This document shows, piece by piece, positions 9,878 through 19,595 of a DNA stretch of 64,000 nucleotides. Every line of letters starts with the position of its first letter. Position 1 is the stretch's first letter. This DNA is from Streptomyces gardneri (GTDB lineage: Bacteria; Actinomycetota; Actinomycetes; Streptomycetales; Streptomycetaceae): contig NZ_BJMN01000005.1 in the NCBI RefSeq assembly GCF_006539185.1, positions 418,726 through 482,725 of the forward strand. Direction: 5' to 3'. The notes beneath the pieces were generated by a model. That model made no database searches, was not told the DNA's origin, and saw only the letters and a program-made list of their open reading frames with translations. The translations under genes were made by a program, and so were the position numbers.

Positions 9878-11625
9878 CCCCCGTGACCGACCGGGATGCG
9901 AGCGGGAGCGCCGCCGGTCACCCTGGGAGCATGACCGGTCGGATGCCCGGGGACCCGGGTGGACGCCCAGACACGCTCCGTGAGCTGACCGCACGGCACG
10001 GAGGGCGCGGGGGACTGCTGCCGGGCGCACTGGAGCGCGCCAGGTCGGGCACCGCCGAAAGGCCCGAGGCGTGGGCGCCCCAGGTCGCGGCGGCAGCCGG
10101 ACTGCCGGCCGCCGCGGGGCTCGGCCCCGCCACCTTCTTCGCCGATCTCGCCGCCCCGCGCGGCGAGCGGCACGTGCGCGTGTGCACCGCGACGGCGTGC
10201 TTCGCCGCACGGGGCGGGGAGCATCTGGCTGAAGTCGAACAGGCCCTCGGAGTGGTGGCGGGCACGGTCGACGAGACGGGTGCGACCTCGCTGCAGGCGG
10301 TGCACTGCCTCGGCTACTGCTACGCGGGCCCCGCCGCCCTCGACGGCACCCTGCCTTGCACGGGCCCGGACCTGGCCCACCAACTCGCCGGGCGGACGGA
10401 TCCGCGCGCGCCGGGCATCCCCGCAGCCGACACCACCGGTTCGCCGGTTCTACTTGCCGGCATCGTAGGAGGGCAGCACGCCTGGGACGTCTGGCGCGGG
10501 GCGGTGGCCGGGCTGCGGCCCGAGGACGTACGGGAGGAGACCGCCGTCTCGGGACTGCGCGGGCGAGGCGGCGCTGGATTTCCGGTGGCCGACAAGTGGG
10601 CAGCAGCGGCGGGAAAGCCGGACACGGTCGTCGTCGCCAACGGGGACGAGGGCGACCCGGGCTCGTACGCCGACCGGCTGCTCATGGAGGAGGACCCCGA
10701 GCGCGTCCTCGCGGGACTCGCCCTGGCCTGCTTCGCATGCGGCGCCCGGCGCGGGACCGTTCTGGTGCGCTCCGAGTATCCGAAGGCCATGGCCCGGCTC
10801 CGGCGGGCGGTCAAACGCGCGACGGAGGCGGGGGACCTGGCTGCCTCGGTCGAGACAGCCGGTCCCTCGCCGTTCGTGGAGATCGTCGAAGGAGCCGGGT
10901 CCTATGTCGCCGGCGAGGAGACCGCCCTCATCGCCCGCCTCGAAGGCGCTCGCGGCTGTGCGCGCCCGCGGCCCCCCTACCCCACGGACCATGGCTTGTG
11001 GGACGCGCCGACGGTGGTCAACAACGTGGAGACCCTGGCGGCCGTGCCCTGGATCGTCGCCCACGGCGGAGCGTCCTATGCTCGACGCGGTGTACCGGAC
11101 GAGACCGGCACCAAACTGGTGTGCCTGTCCGAGCGGTTCGCCCGACCCGGGGCCTACGAGGTCGAACTCGGCACACCCGTGGACGAGATCGTCACCGGGT
11201 TGGGCGGTGGCCTCAAGGACGGCCGCGAGCTCGTCGCCCTTCAGATCGGCGGCCCCCTCGGCGGCTTCCTCGCCGGGCGTGCGCTCGACGTCCCGCTCAC
11301 CACGGCATCACTCGCCGAGCACGGCGCCGCCCTCGGGCACGCCGGGATGGTCGCCTTCGATGCCTCCGTCGACCCGTACGAACTCTTCCGACACATATGG
11401 GAGTTCGCCGCAGACGAGAGCTGCGGGGCCTGCTCGCCCTGCCGAATCGGCACCAGGCGAGGACTCGAACTCGCGCAGGGGCAGGGTGGGCCGGGGGAGT
11501 CCTACGAACGACTGGCACGGCTGATGGGCGAGGCGAGCCTCTGCGCCTTCGGCCGCCGTGTCCCCGCCGCCGTCCGAAGCCTCGCCCGTGCATTCGGGCC
11601 GGCCCTGGAAGGATGGAACCGATGA
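9874..11625 (+). CDS. NAD-linked formate dehydrogenase beta subunit, NuoE-NuoF fusion
   Basis: A 583-residue diaphorase subunit. The N-terminal thioredoxin-like [2Fe-2S] domain has ligands C104, C109, C145 and C149 (VCTATACF, HCLGYCY). The NuoF part follows with the NADH/FMN loop GLRGRGGAGFP, the VVANGDEGDPGSYADR stretch, GSYVAGEETALIA, and the N3-type 4Fe-4S ligands C517, C520, C523 and C557 (ESCGACSPC). It would pass formate electrons from the next subunit to NAD. The GTG start overlaps the SHOCT stop; ATG 9931 is an alternative. The stop overlaps the next ATG (ATGA), typical of coupled subunits. Confidence 0.92.
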   Translation: MTPVTDRDASGSAAGHPGSMTGRMPGDPGGRPDTLRELTARHGGRGGLLPGALERARSGTAERPEAWAPQVAAAAGLPAAAGLGPATFFADLAAPRGERHVRVCTATACFAARGGEHLAEVEQALGVVAGTVDETGATSLQAVHCLGYCYAGPAALDGTLPCTGPDLAHQLAGRTDPRAPGIPAADTTGSPVLLAGIVGGQHAWDVWRGAVAGLRPEDVREETAVSGLRGRGGAGFPVADKWAAAAGKPDTVVVANGDEGDPGSYADRLLMEEDPERVLAGLALACFACGARRGTVLVRSEYPKAMARLRRAVKRATEAGDLAASVETAGPSPFVEIVEGAGSYVAGEETALIARLEGARGCARPRPPYPTDHGLWDAPTVVNNVETLAAVPWIVAHGGASYARRGVPDETGTKLVCLSERFARPGAYEVELGTPVDEIVTGLGGGLKDGRELVALQIGGPLGGFLAGRALDVPLTTASLAEHGAALGHAGMVAFDASVDPYELFRHIWEFAADESCGACSPCRIGTRRGLELAQGQGGPGESYERLARLMGEASLCAFGRRVPAAVRSLARAFGPALEGWNR

Positions 11626-14315
11626 CACGGCTCCAGGTCGACGGCGTTTCGGTCGAACTGCCCCCCGGGGCCTCACTGCTCGACGCGGTACGTGCCGCCG
11701 GAGCCGAACTGCCCACCCTCTGCCACGACGACCGTCTCCGGCCGGCCGGCTCCTGCCGGACCTGCCTGGTCCGCGCCGACGGGCGAACCGTCGCCGCCTG
11801 CGTCACGCCCGCGACGTCGGGCCTCACCGTCGACACCGCCGATGAGGACGTGCGGAACCTGCGCCGGGACGCGGTCGCCCTGATCGCCTCTGCGCTCCCA
11901 CCGCACGCACTCGCCGCCAGCACACACAGTGAACTGGCAGAGTCCTGCCGGGACTTGGGGATCCCGGTGGACACGGCCGCCGGTGAGCCCACGCGCGGAC
12001 GGGACGAAAGTCACCCGTACGTCCAACTCGACCGGGACCTGTGCATCGCGTGTGGGCGCTGTGTCCGCATGTGCTCGGACGTCCAGGGCACCTTCGCCCT
12101 CACCCTCACCGGACGTGGTGCCGACACGGTCGTCGCCCCGGGGACCGGCGGCCCCTGGGCCGACTCCGACTGCGTGTCCTGCGGCGGCTGCGTCGACACC
12201 TGCCCCACGGGAGCGATCACCCAGCCCGGAACCGGTCAGGGCCTCACCTCACGTCAAGCCCCCGCCGACCGCGTACGCACCACCTGTGGCTACTGCGGGG
12301 TCGGCTGCACCCTCGACGTCGTCGTCCGCGAGGACCGTGTCGCTGCCGTGCTCCCTGCTCGGGACGGGCCGGTCAACCGGGGCCACGCCTGCGTCAAGGG
12401 CCGCTTCGCGCACGGATACCTCGGCTCAGCCGAACGTCTCACCGAGCCCCTGATCCGGGAGAACGGCGAACTACGACCGGCGACCTGGGACGAGGCGGTG
12501 ACCCGGATCGCCGACGGCCTGCGCGCGGCCGTCCTCGACGGCGGACCCGACTCGGTCGCCGCGATCTCCTCCGCCCGTGCCACCAACGAGGAGAACTACC
12601 TCGTCCAGAAGCTCCTGCGGACCGTCATCGGCACCAACAACGTCGACAACTGCTCCCGCCTGTGCCATGCCCCTTCCGCTGCCGGCCTTACCGCTTCCTT
12701 CGGACGCGCCGGCGGCACCGACCCCTTCGACGACGTCGAGACCGCCGACTGTCTCCTGGTCGTCGGCGCCAATCCCGTCGAGGCCCACCCCGTCGTCGGT
12801 GCCCGCCTCCTCCAGCGGGCGCTCGCGGGCGCCTCCCTGATCGTGGCCGACCCCCGTGCCGTGGGTCTTGCCCGCCATGCCGACGTGCACCTGCGTCCGC
12901 GCCCTGGTACGAACGTCGCCCTCTTCCACGGCCTCGCCCACGTCCTCGTCGACGAAGGCATGACCGACCCGAGCTTCCTCCGCGACCGGGCCACCGGACT
13001 GGACGAACTCGCCGACCTGCTGGCCGACTACCCGCCCGCGCGGGTCGCCAGGATCACCGGAGTCCCCGCTGCCGACATCAGGACAGCCGCCCGGCTTTAC
13101 GGCCTCGCCGAGCGTCCGGCTGTTCTGTACGGGCTCGGTGTCACCGAGCACCTGCACGGCACCGACGGCGTCCGCACCCTGGCGAACCTCCCCATCCTCC
13201 GTGGTGCTGTCGGAGGCACCGGCCGGGGGTTCGGCATCAGCCCCCTGCGCGGCCAGAACAACGTGCAAGGCGCCTCCGACATGGGTGCCCTGCCCGACCT
13301 GCTCCCGGGCTACGGCCGGGTCACCGACCTGGAGGCCCGCGCCCGCGCCGAGGCGGTGTGGGGCCGGCCGGTCTCACCGACGCCGGGGCTGCGCATACCC
13401 GAGATGTTCGTAGCAGCCCGGGAAGGCCGCCTGCGGGCGCTGTGGATCATCGGTGAGGACGTGTGCGCCACCGATCCGGACAGCCGGCGCGTGGCCGAGG
13501 CCCTCGACGCCTGCCCCCTGGTCGTGGTCAACGAGCTCTTTCTCGGTGAGACCGCCCGGCATGCCGATGTCGTCCTGCCCGTGGCCTCCTGGCTGGAGAA
13601 GAACGGGACCTTCGTCAACTTCGACCGCCGCTTCCAGCGCGTACGACCCGCGGTGAAACCTCCGGGCACGGCACGCTCCGACTTCCAGGTCGTGCACGCC
13701 GTCGCCGATGCCCTCGGTGCCGACCTGGGCTGCCCCACCCCAGCGGCAGCCCTCGCGGAGTGCGGACGTGTGACACCTCTCTTCGCGGGTTTGTCGCACG
13801 AGCGGCTCGACCGGGAGGGGGCGGTGCCCTGGCCCTGCCCCGCACCGGACCGGCCGGGCGAAGCCACCCTGTACGTGGAGGGGTTCGCCACCCCCGACGG
13901 ACGCGCCCATCTGTCGGCGGCCCCCTATCTACCGCCGGGCGAAGAACCGGATCACGACTATCCTCTGGTGCTCGTCACCGGGCGCCGATGGGCCCACTAC
14001 AACTCCGGGAGCATGACCCGGCGAGGCGGCAACCTTCTTCTCGACGCGTCCGACCGTCTGGACCTGCACCCGGAGGACGCCGCCCGCTTCGGTGTCCGGG
14101 ACGGCACCCAAGTCACCGTCGAGAGCCGTCACGGAAAGGCGCGACTGGTCGCCCGCGTCGGGACGGAAATCGTCCCCGGGCAGGTCTTCTGCGCGTTCCA
14201 CTTCCCGGCCAGCGGCGTCAACTCCCTCACCTCGGAGCACGCCGACACCGTGACCTCGTGTCCGGAGTACAAGGTCACGGCGGTTCGGCTGCGTCCGACG
14301 GTGTCCGACGACTGA
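11622..14315 (+). CDS. Formate dehydrogenase alpha subunit, molybdopterin type, cysteine variant
   Basis: An 897-residue molybdo-/tungsto-enzyme. In order: a 2Fe-2S ferredoxin domain (C34, C45, C48, C60), two 4Fe-4S clusters (LCIACGRCVRMCSDVQG and DCVSCGGCVDTCPTGAI), the 4Fe-4S-bearing TTCGYCGVGCTLDVV start of the bis-MGD domain, and NCSRLCHAPSAAGL, where Cys takes the place selenocysteine has in E. coli FdhF. The C-terminal molydopterin-binding domain ends near NSLTSEHADTVTSCPEYK. ATG 11622 overlaps the previous stop and follows GGAAGG. It oxidises formate to CO2. The stop lies 12 nt from the convergent USP gene. Confidence 0.93.
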   Translation: MTRLQVDGVSVELPPGASLLDAVRAAGAELPTLCHDDRLRPAGSCRTCLVRADGRTVAACVTPATSGLTVDTADEDVRNLRRDAVALIASALPPHALAASTHSELAESCRDLGIPVDTAAGEPTRGRDESHPYVQLDRDLCIACGRCVRMCSDVQGTFALTLTGRGADTVVAPGTGGPWADSDCVSCGGCVDTCPTGAITQPGTGQGLTSRQAPADRVRTTCGYCGVGCTLDVVVREDRVAAVLPARDGPVNRGHACVKGRFAHGYLGSAERLTEPLIRENGELRPATWDEAVTRIADGLRAAVLDGGPDSVAAISSARATNEENYLVQKLLRTVIGTNNVDNCSRLCHAPSAAGLTASFGRAGGTDPFDDVETADCLLVVGANPVEAHPVVGARLLQRALAGASLIVADPRAVGLARHADVHLRPRPGTNVALFHGLAHVLVDEGMTDPSFLRDRATGLDELADLLADYPPARVARITGVPAADIRTAARLYGLAERPAVLYGLGVTEHLHGTDGVRTLANLPILRGAVGGTGRGFGISPLRGQNNVQGASDMGALPDLLPGYGRVTDLEARARAEAVWGRPVSPTPGLRIPEMFVAAREGRLRALWIIGEDVCATDPDSRRVAEALDACPLVVVNELFLGETARHADVVLPVASWLEKNGTFVNFDRRFQRVRPAVKPPGTARSDFQVVHAVADALGADLGCPTPAAALAECGRVTPLFAGLSHERLDREGAVPWPCPAPDRPGEATLYVEGFATPDGRAHLSAAPYLPPGEEPDHDYPLVLVTGRRWAHYNSGSMTRRGGNLLLDASDRLDLHPEDAARFGVRDGTQVTVESRHGKARLVARVGTEIVPGQVFCAFHFPASGVNSLTSEHADTVTSCPEYKVTAVRLRPTVSDD

Positions 14316-14327
14316 TCGGTACTGGGC

Positions 14328-15185
14328 TCAGGCGTGGGGCACGAGGGCCACGGGAACCGGGCTGTGGTGCAGGACTGCATGGGCCACGCTGCCGATGTGC
14401 GCGCCCAGCTTCGAGTGGCGGGTACGCCGGCCCACCACCACGAGGGAGGCCTCCCGGGCGACCGCCACCAGTTCTAGTCCGGCCGACCCGACCGCCACGC
14501 GGGCGACCGCCTCGACGTCGGGATACTTCGCCCGCCAGGGGTCCAGCATGACCTCCACCGAACGCTTGATCTCCGGAACCATGGAAATCCGGAAGTCCGG
14601 GACCATCGCGGGCCCCATTCCCGCGTGCAGCGGGAGCTGCTGTACGTACACGACGAGGACCTGGGTGTGCCGCCGGGCGGCTTCCTCGAAGGCGAAGCCC
14701 AGAACGGAGTCCACGGGCTGCCGCACGTCGGCCCCGACCACGACGGGGCCCCGTGGAGTGCTCGCCGCGCTGACGGCCCGCACGAGCACGACGGGACGCT
14801 CGACGACACCGGCGACCGTCAGGCCGACCGAGCCGAGCAGGTATCCGGCCACGGTGCCCAGCGCCCGCGAGCCGAGGACCAGCAGCTCGCTCTCCTCGGC
14901 CGCGGCGACGAGACCCGGCACGGGCCCCGAGGGCAGCAGCCGTGAGGTCACCGAGAGGCCGGGGTGACGCTCACGCAGCTCACCGGCGATGCGCGCCATC
15001 ATCTCTCGGGCCCACGGCTCCTCGGACTCCCACTCCACGAGCGACAGAGCGGCCTCTGGTCCTGGTTCCCTCGCGTGCACCAGATGCACGTCCGTGCCGC
15101 GCAGCAGCGCCTCCACGGCGGCCCACTCCGCGGCTGCCTTCGCTTGTTCCGTACCGTCCAGGCCGACCACGATGCTCCGCGTCAT
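14328..15185 (-). CDS. Tandem universal stress protein (last gene of the PDH/ACP operon)
   Basis: 285 residues with two USP domains. Domain 1 begins IVVGLDGTEQA and carries the ATP-site glycines (LGSRALGTVAGYLLGS); domain 2 ends VVGRRTRHSKLGAHIGSVAH and also keeps the G-S pair. USPs with this motif bind ATP and act in the cytoplasm in growth arrest. ATG 15185 overlaps the stop of the CBS-BON gene by 4 nt, so it is translationally coupled to it. Starts further upstream would run through the CBS gene and are not credible. Confidence 0.93.
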   Translation of the reverse strand: MTRSIVVGLDGTEQAKAAAEWAAVEALLRGTDVHLVHAREPGPEAALSLVEWESEEPWAREMMARIAGELRERHPGLSVTSRLLPSGPVPGLVAAAEESELLVLGSRALGTVAGYLLGSVGLTVAGVVERPVVLVRAVSAASTPRGPVVVGADVRQPVDSVLGFAFEEAARRHTQVLVVYVQQLPLHAGMGPAMVPDFRISMVPEIKRSVEVMLDPWRAKYPDVEAVARVAVGSAGLELVAVAREASLVVVGRRTRHSKLGAHIGSVAHAVLHHSPVPVALVPHA

Positions 15186-15865
15186 GATCGTCCACCTCCT
15201 CGTTCGGTGTCGTCGACGTCGTACGCGAGACGGGTGCCGGAGACGGTGACCACGCCGTCCACTGTGGCGCACATCCGCTCGATCGCCGGCAGCATGCCAC
15301 GGAACGGCAGCCTCCCGCGGAGCTCCACCCGCCCGTCGTGCACGTCGACGGCAAGGGCGGCCGGTTCGAGACGCAGGGTGTCGCCGAGCACGTCCTCGAC
15401 GATCTCCCGGCGGATGTCATCGTCCTCGCGGAGGTAGATGCCCAAGAGGTCGCGGCGGCTCACGATGCCCAGCAGGTGGTCGTCACCGTCGACGACGACG
15501 AGCCGCTTGACCTTCTGGACCTCCATGAGTCGTGCCGCCTCGGCCACGGTCCAGTCCGGACGGGCGCACACCGCGGGGGCGGACATCAGCTCCTCGGCCC
15601 GTGTTCCCTCCGCCTTCGCCCGCTCCCATGTCTCCAGGTCCGGAACGGCCGGCATGCCACTCGGCGCGGCGGCCTGGTCGGCGGTCTTGCGCAGCAGATC
15701 GCCCTCCGACACCACCCCCAGGACCCGGCCGTTGCCGTCCACCACGGGCACAGCGGTCACCCGGTGCTGCGAGAGCGTGCGGGCGATCTCCTTGAACGGG
15801 GTGTCGCCGCGGACACTCACCACCTCACGGGTCATCAGCTGGTCGATCCTGCGGTGGCGCATCAT
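15182..15865 (-). CDS. CBS-CBS-BON protein
   Basis: 227 residues: CBS1 (about 8-60, VSVRGDTPFKEIARTLSQHR), CBS2 (about 95-150, KRLVVVDGDDHLLGIVSR) and a BON domain (about 155-220, RRDLLGIYLREDDDIRREI into VDVHDGRVELRGRLP). CBS pairs bind adenine nucleotides and report energy charge; BON domains usually bind phospholipid or partner proteins. The gene overlaps the ACP gene before it and the USP gene after it by 4 nt each. No enzyme domain is attached, so it is likely a regulator or adaptor. Confidence 0.9.
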   Translation of the reverse strand: MMRHRRIDQLMTREVVSVRGDTPFKEIARTLSQHRVTAVPVVDGNGRVLGVVSEGDLLRKTADQAAAPSGMPAVPDLETWERAKAEGTRAEELMSAPAVCARPDWTVAEAARLMEVQKVKRLVVVDGDDHLLGIVSRRDLLGIYLREDDDIRREIVEDVLGDTLRLEPAALAVDVHDGRVELRGRLPFRGMLPAIERMCATVDGVVTVSGTRLAYDVDDTERGGGRS

Positions 15866-16131
15866 CCGCTCCTTCCCTGTGTGGACGTACTGGCCTCGGC
15901 CACCAGGCGAGCGGCACAGCCGTCCCAGGTGTCGAGGACCGGATAGTCGTCCTCGGTGAGTTCCGTGCCGCTGAGTTCGGCGAGGGCTTCGACGAACTCG
16001 AGGAAGTCCAGCGAATCCAGCTCGAACGTGTCCCGCAGGGACACGCCGGGATCGAGCCCGGTGAAGTCGGCGTCGGGGACGACACGCTGCACGGCTTGCC
16101 GGACGAACGCCTTCGCCTGGTCGTGGTTCAC
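15862..16131 (-). CDS. Stand-alone acyl carrier protein
   Basis: An 89-residue acidic helical protein with the phosphopantetheine site ELDSLDFLEF (Ser40). The GTG start (16131-16129) overlaps the TGA of the E2 gene and follows GGAGG at 4 nt. It sits between genes for a 2-oxoacid dehydrogenase E2 and a CBS-BON protein rather than among fatty-acid or polyketide genes. That context suggests it receives an acyl group, perhaps acetyl, from the E2 or synthetase encoded here; this is inference. A holo-ACP synthase is not in the window. Confidence 0.88.
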   Translation of the reverse strand: MNHDQAKAFVRQAVQRVVPDADFTGLDPGVSLRDTFELDSLDFLEFVEALAELSGTELTEDDYPVLDTWDGCAARLVAEASTSTQGRSG

Positions 16132-17522
16132 AGTTCCTCCGGTTGTTGCAGGAGCTTGTCCATGGTGGTGAGGAGGCGCGCGCCGGTGGCGCCGTCGGCG
16201 GCTCGGTGGTCGGCGGACAGCGTTGCCGTCACCACGGGACGTACTCCGAGCAGGCCGTTCACGGCCACCGGTCGCTCGACGATCCGGCCGAGGCCGACGA
16301 GCGCGACCTGCGGCGGGTAGATGACCCCGAACACGGCCTCGACGCCCTGGTCGCCGAGGTTCGTGACGGTGAGACTGGGGTCGGCGGTCTCGGACGCCCG
16401 GAGCCGTCCGCCCCGCGTCCGCGCCACCAGGTCCTTGAGCGCGGCCATCATCTCGGCCACGGAGAGCGCGTCGGCGTGGGCGAGGGCCGGGGCTGCAAGG
16501 CCACCGCCCCGCAGGGAGACGGCGACGCCCAGGCGTACGTCCTCCGCCGGGACGAAGCCGTCGTCGACCCAGTGCCCGTTGAGCTCGGGCACCTTCCGCG
16601 CTGCCAGCGCGACGGCCTTGAACAGGAGTGCGGCGGGCACCAGACGGGCGGACAAGGGCAGTTCGCGGTTCCGGGCGTGCATCCACTTGAGGGCCGCTGC
16701 CATGTCCACGGTCGTGGAGAGGTAGAAGTGCGGGATCTCTCGCTTGGATCGGCTCATGAGCCGGGCGGTTGCCGCCTGTGCCACATTCGGGACGGCCGTC
16801 TGCGCTGCACCCTCGGCGGCTGCGGCGGAACGGACGTCCTTCGCGCGGACGGTGCCGCCCTGGCCCGTGCCGGTCACCTCGGCGATGTCGACGCCGAGCT
16901 CCGTGGCCAACCGCCGCGCGAGCGGTGAGGACCTCACGCGCTGCGGAGCCTGACGCTCCCCGGTCGAGTCGTCGCTGCGCACCGGCCTCGGCGGCCGTGC
17001 CGTCGGCGCGGACTGCGCCTCGGCCCCGCTTCGGCTCCGCTTCCGTCGCGCCGGCTTCGTGGCCGGCTGCCGCCTGATCCCGGTGTGAGTGGGCTCTGAG
17101 GGGCCGACGGTCGTGTCGTGCTCCGGTGCTCGCGCAGATTCCGGTTCCGCATGCTCCACGTCCGCGCGTGTGATCCTGCCTCCCGGGCCCGAACCATGGA
17201 CGGCGGCGAGGTCGACGTGCCGGTCCTGGGCGAGTCGGCGGACCAGGGGCGTCGACGGGGGCCGGTCTGCGGTGGGTTCGCTTTCGGCGGTCGTGCCGAT
17301 ACGGGCCAGCGGGGTGCCCACTGGCACGGTGGTGCCCTCGTCGACGAGGAGGGTGTCGACCGTACCGTTCTCGAAGCACTCCACCTCGATCGCGGACTTG
17401 GCGGTCTCGACGACCGCGATGACGTCGCCACGCGCCACCCGGTCGCCGGGGTGCACCAGCCACTGGGAGAGCGTGCCTTCGTCCATGTCGGCGCCGAGGG
17501 AGGGCATCGTGAACTCGGCCAT
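16128..17522 (-). CDS. 2-oxoacid dehydrogenase E2 (dihydrolipoamide acyltransferase)
   Basis: 464 residues. Lipoyl domain at about 1-78 with the lipoylated Lys42 in VVETAKSAIEVEC; two peripheral subunit-binding domains (about 93-127, PLVRRLAQDRHVDLAAVHGSG, and about 190-225, PLARRLATELGVDIAEVTGTG), where one is usual; acyltransferase domain to the end with the catalytic HRxxDG motif (H439, D443, G444). It transfers the acyl group from E1 to CoA. ATG 17522 is 1 nt from the E1-beta stop. No E3 gene is present, so E3 would have to come from elsewhere. Substrate could be pyruvate, acetoin or a branched 2-oxoacid. Confidence 0.92.
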   Translation of the reverse strand: MAEFTMPSLGADMDEGTLSQWLVHPGDRVARGDVIAVVETAKSAIEVECFENGTVDTLLVDEGTTVPVGTPLARIGTTAESEPTADRPPSTPLVRRLAQDRHVDLAAVHGSGPGGRITRADVEHAEPESARAPEHDTTVGPSEPTHTGIRRQPATKPARRKRSRSGAEAQSAPTARPPRPVRSDDSTGERQAPQRVRSSPLARRLATELGVDIAEVTGTGQGGTVRAKDVRSAAAAEGAAQTAVPNVAQAATARLMSRSKREIPHFYLSTTVDMAAALKWMHARNRELPLSARLVPAALLFKAVALAARKVPELNGHWVDDGFVPAEDVRLGVAVSLRGGGLAAPALAHADALSVAEMMAALKDLVARTRGGRLRASETADPSLTVTNLGDQGVEAVFGVIYPPQVALVGLGRIVERPVAVNGLLGVRPVVTATLSADHRAADGATGARLLTTMDKLLQQPEEL

Positions 17523-17523
17523 G

Positions 17524-18534
17524 TCAGCTCACCACCCGGCGCGCCGCCGCCACGATTCCGGCCGGCTGGGGGAGTGCCGCCTCCTCCAGCCGACGGGCGT
17601 AGGGGATGGGGACCTCCGCGCTGCACACCCGCTCGACGGGCGCGTCGAGTTCGAAGAACGCCTGCTCGCAGATGCGCGACTCGATCTCGGCGGACAGACT
17701 GCCGCTGCGCCAGCCCTCGTCGACCACGACAGCCCGGTGGGTCCGCCGGACGGAGCCGACGAACGTGGCGTCGTCCAGGGGCCGCAGCGTGCGCAGGTCG
17801 ACGACCTCCGCGCTGATCCCCTCGCCCGCCAGTTCCTCCGCGGCTTCGAGGGCCTTGGACACGCAACCGCCGTACGCGACCACTGTCAGGTCGGTGCCTT
17901 CGCGGCGGACGGCCGCGCGGTCCAGGTCGACCTGCTGGACCGCCGGGTCGAGCTTTCCGGCCGCGTTGTACAGGCTGCCGTGCTCGAAGAGGAGTACCGG
18001 GTCGGGGTCGGCCAGCGCGGCGGACAGTACGTGGCGGGCGTCGTCGATCGTGGCCGGTGCCAGGACGCGGAGGCCCGGGATGTGCGCGTACCAGCCTTCG
18101 AGGCTGTGGGAGTGCTGGGCGGCCAGCTGCCGTCCCGCGCCCGTTGTCATGCGGATCACCAGTGGTACACCGAGCTGTCCGCCGGACATATGCCGCAGGG
18201 TGGCGGCGTTGTTGAGGATCTGGTCGAGGGCCAGCAGGCTGAAGTTGACGGTCATGATCTCGACGACGGGCCGCATCCCGGCCAGTGCGGCGCCGATCCC
18301 GGCTCCGACGAACGCGGACTCCGACAGAGGCGTGTCCCGGACGCGATCGGGGCCGAACTCCTCCAGGAGGCCGAGGCTCACCCCGAAGCAGCCGCCGTAG
18401 CGTCCCACGTCCTCACCCATCAGGAACACTCGGTCGTCCGAGGCCAGGGCCTCGCGCAGTCCCTCGCGCAGGGCCTCCCTGTATGTGGTGGTGTCGTCGT
18501 CGGGATGCGCCCGTGGTCGTGTACGCGTGCTCAT
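17524..18534 (-). CDS. 2-oxoacid dehydrogenase E1 beta subunit
   Basis: 336 residues, the usual length for the family. Recognisable blocks are [70 protein letters not shown] and the C-terminal transketolase domain ([31 protein letters not shown]). It pairs with E1-alpha to bind thiamine diphosphate and decarboxylate the 2-oxoacid. ATG 18534 overlaps the E1-alpha stop by 4 nt. The set is closest in layout to PdhA/PdhB or AcoA/AcoB; the sequence alone does not settle the substrate. Confidence 0.93.
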   Translation of the reverse strand: MSTRTRPRAHPDDDTTTYREALREGLREALASDDRVFLMGEDVGRYGGCFGVSLGLLEEFGPDRVRDTPLSESAFVGAGIGAALAGMRPVVEIMTVNFSLLALDQILNNAATLRHMSGGQLGVPLVIRMTTGAGRQLAAQHSHSLEGWYAHIPGLRVLAPATIDDARHVLSAALADPDPVLLFEHGSLYNAAGKLDPAVQQVDLDRAAVRREGTDLTVVAYGGCVSKALEAAEELAGEGISAEVVDLRTLRPLDDATFVGSVRRTHRAVVVDEGWRSGSLSAEIESRICEQAFFELDAPVERVCSAEVPIPYARRLEEAALPQPAGIVAAARRVVS

Positions 18535-19595
18535 GCCCGAGCCTCCTCGTGTCGGCCTGTGACATGGAGCAGCAGATCCTCGGCCGGCTCCTCGGGGGCC
18601 CGTTCGGCCGCCCGGACGGCGTGATCGATCTCCTCGGCGACCTGGTGCTCCAAGTCCTCCAGCGCGGCGGCGTCGAGGAGTCCAGCCGTACGCATGCCGT
18701 CGGCGAGGCCGGTGACGGGGTCGTGCCGCTTCCACTCCTCGATCTCGTCCTTCGGCCGGTACCGGTCCGGGTCGTACATGGAGTGCGCGCGGAACCGATA
18801 CGTCCGCATCTCCAGGAAGTGCGGTCCGCTGCCGGCTCGAATGGACTCGACCGCTCCGTGCGCGGCCTTCTCCACAGCGCGTACGTCCATGCCGTCCACG
18901 GCCCAGGCCGCCATGCCGTACGACGCCGCCCGCATCGCCAGGTCCGTCTGGGCGTGTTCGCGGGCGAGGGCCGTTCCCATCGCGTACAGGTTGTTCTCGC
19001 AGACGAAGAGCACCGGCAGGCCCCAGAGCGCCGCCAGATTGGCGGTCTCGTGGAACTCGCCCTCCGCGAAGGCTCCGTCCCCGAAGAAGCAGCAGGTCAC
19101 CCGGGGCTCGCCGCGCATCCGGTCGGCGAGCGCCAGGCCCGCCGCGAGCGGCAGTCCGCCGCCCACGATCGCGTTGCCGCCGTAGAAGCGGCGGTCGGCG
19201 TCGAAGAGGTGCATGGATCCGCCGCGGCCGTGGCTGCATCCGGTGGTCTTCCCGTACATCTCCGCCATCACGGCCTCGGGCGGTATCCCACGGGCCAGGG
19301 CGTGGCCGTGTTCGCGGTACGTGGAGACGACCGCGTCCCGCTCGTCGAGCGTCTGGTGGACGCCGACCGCCACCGCCTCCTCGCCGATGTAGAGGTGGAC
19401 GAAGCCCCGGATCGCCGCTGCGCTGTACAGCTCGACGCACCGTTCCTCGAAGCGGCGGATGAGCAGCATCTGCCGCAGGAGGTCCAGGTCGTGGGCGGCC
19501 GCAGGAGTTCGGGAGGACGCTGCCGGCGCACGGGAGCGGCGTGTGCGCTTCGCCTGCGATGTCCCGGCGGGCGTGCCGCCGTGTGCGGTGGCCAT
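18531..19595 (-). CDS. 2-oxoacid dehydrogenase E1 alpha subunit
   Basis: 354 residues. The thiamine diphosphate motif is clear: [18 protein letters not shown] ending in FVCENN, with [20 protein letters not shown] before it and the phosphorylation-loop-like [15 protein letters not shown] after it. ATG 19595 is chosen because AAGGAG lies 5 nt upstream; a GTG just before it (19598) is in frame too. The start overlaps the stop of the acetyl-CoA synthetase gene. The first 35 residues are basic and low-complexity ([17 protein letters not shown]), an extension not usual in PdhA. Confidence 0.93.
   Translation of the reverse strand: MATAHGGTPAGTSQAKRTRRSRAPAASSRTPAAAHDLDLLRQMLLIRRFEERCVELYSAAAIRGFVHLYIGEEAVAVGVHQTLDERDAVVSTYREHGHALARGIPPEAVMAEMYGKTTGCSHGRGGSMHLFDADRRFYGGNAIVGGGLPLAAGLALADRMRGEPRVTCCFFGDGAFAEGEFHETANLAALWGLPVLFVCENNLYAMGTALAREHAQTDLAMRAASYGMAAWAVDGMDVRAVEKAAHGAVESIRAGSGPHFLEMRTYRFRAHSMYDPDRYRPKDEIEEWKRHDPVTGLADGMRTAGLLDAAALEDLEHQVAEEIDHAVRAAERAPEEPAEDLLLHVTGRHEEARA

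Noticed and set aside
9379..10383. Upstream extension of the NarK-like frame to 739 residues
   Set aside because: The extension is antisense to the SHOCT and FdhB genes and lacks family resemblance; ATG 9378 has a good ribosome site.
12650..12680. Selenocysteine site in formate dehydrogenase
   Set aside because: The codon is TGC for Cys (SRLCHAPS), not TGA, so no recoding is needed.
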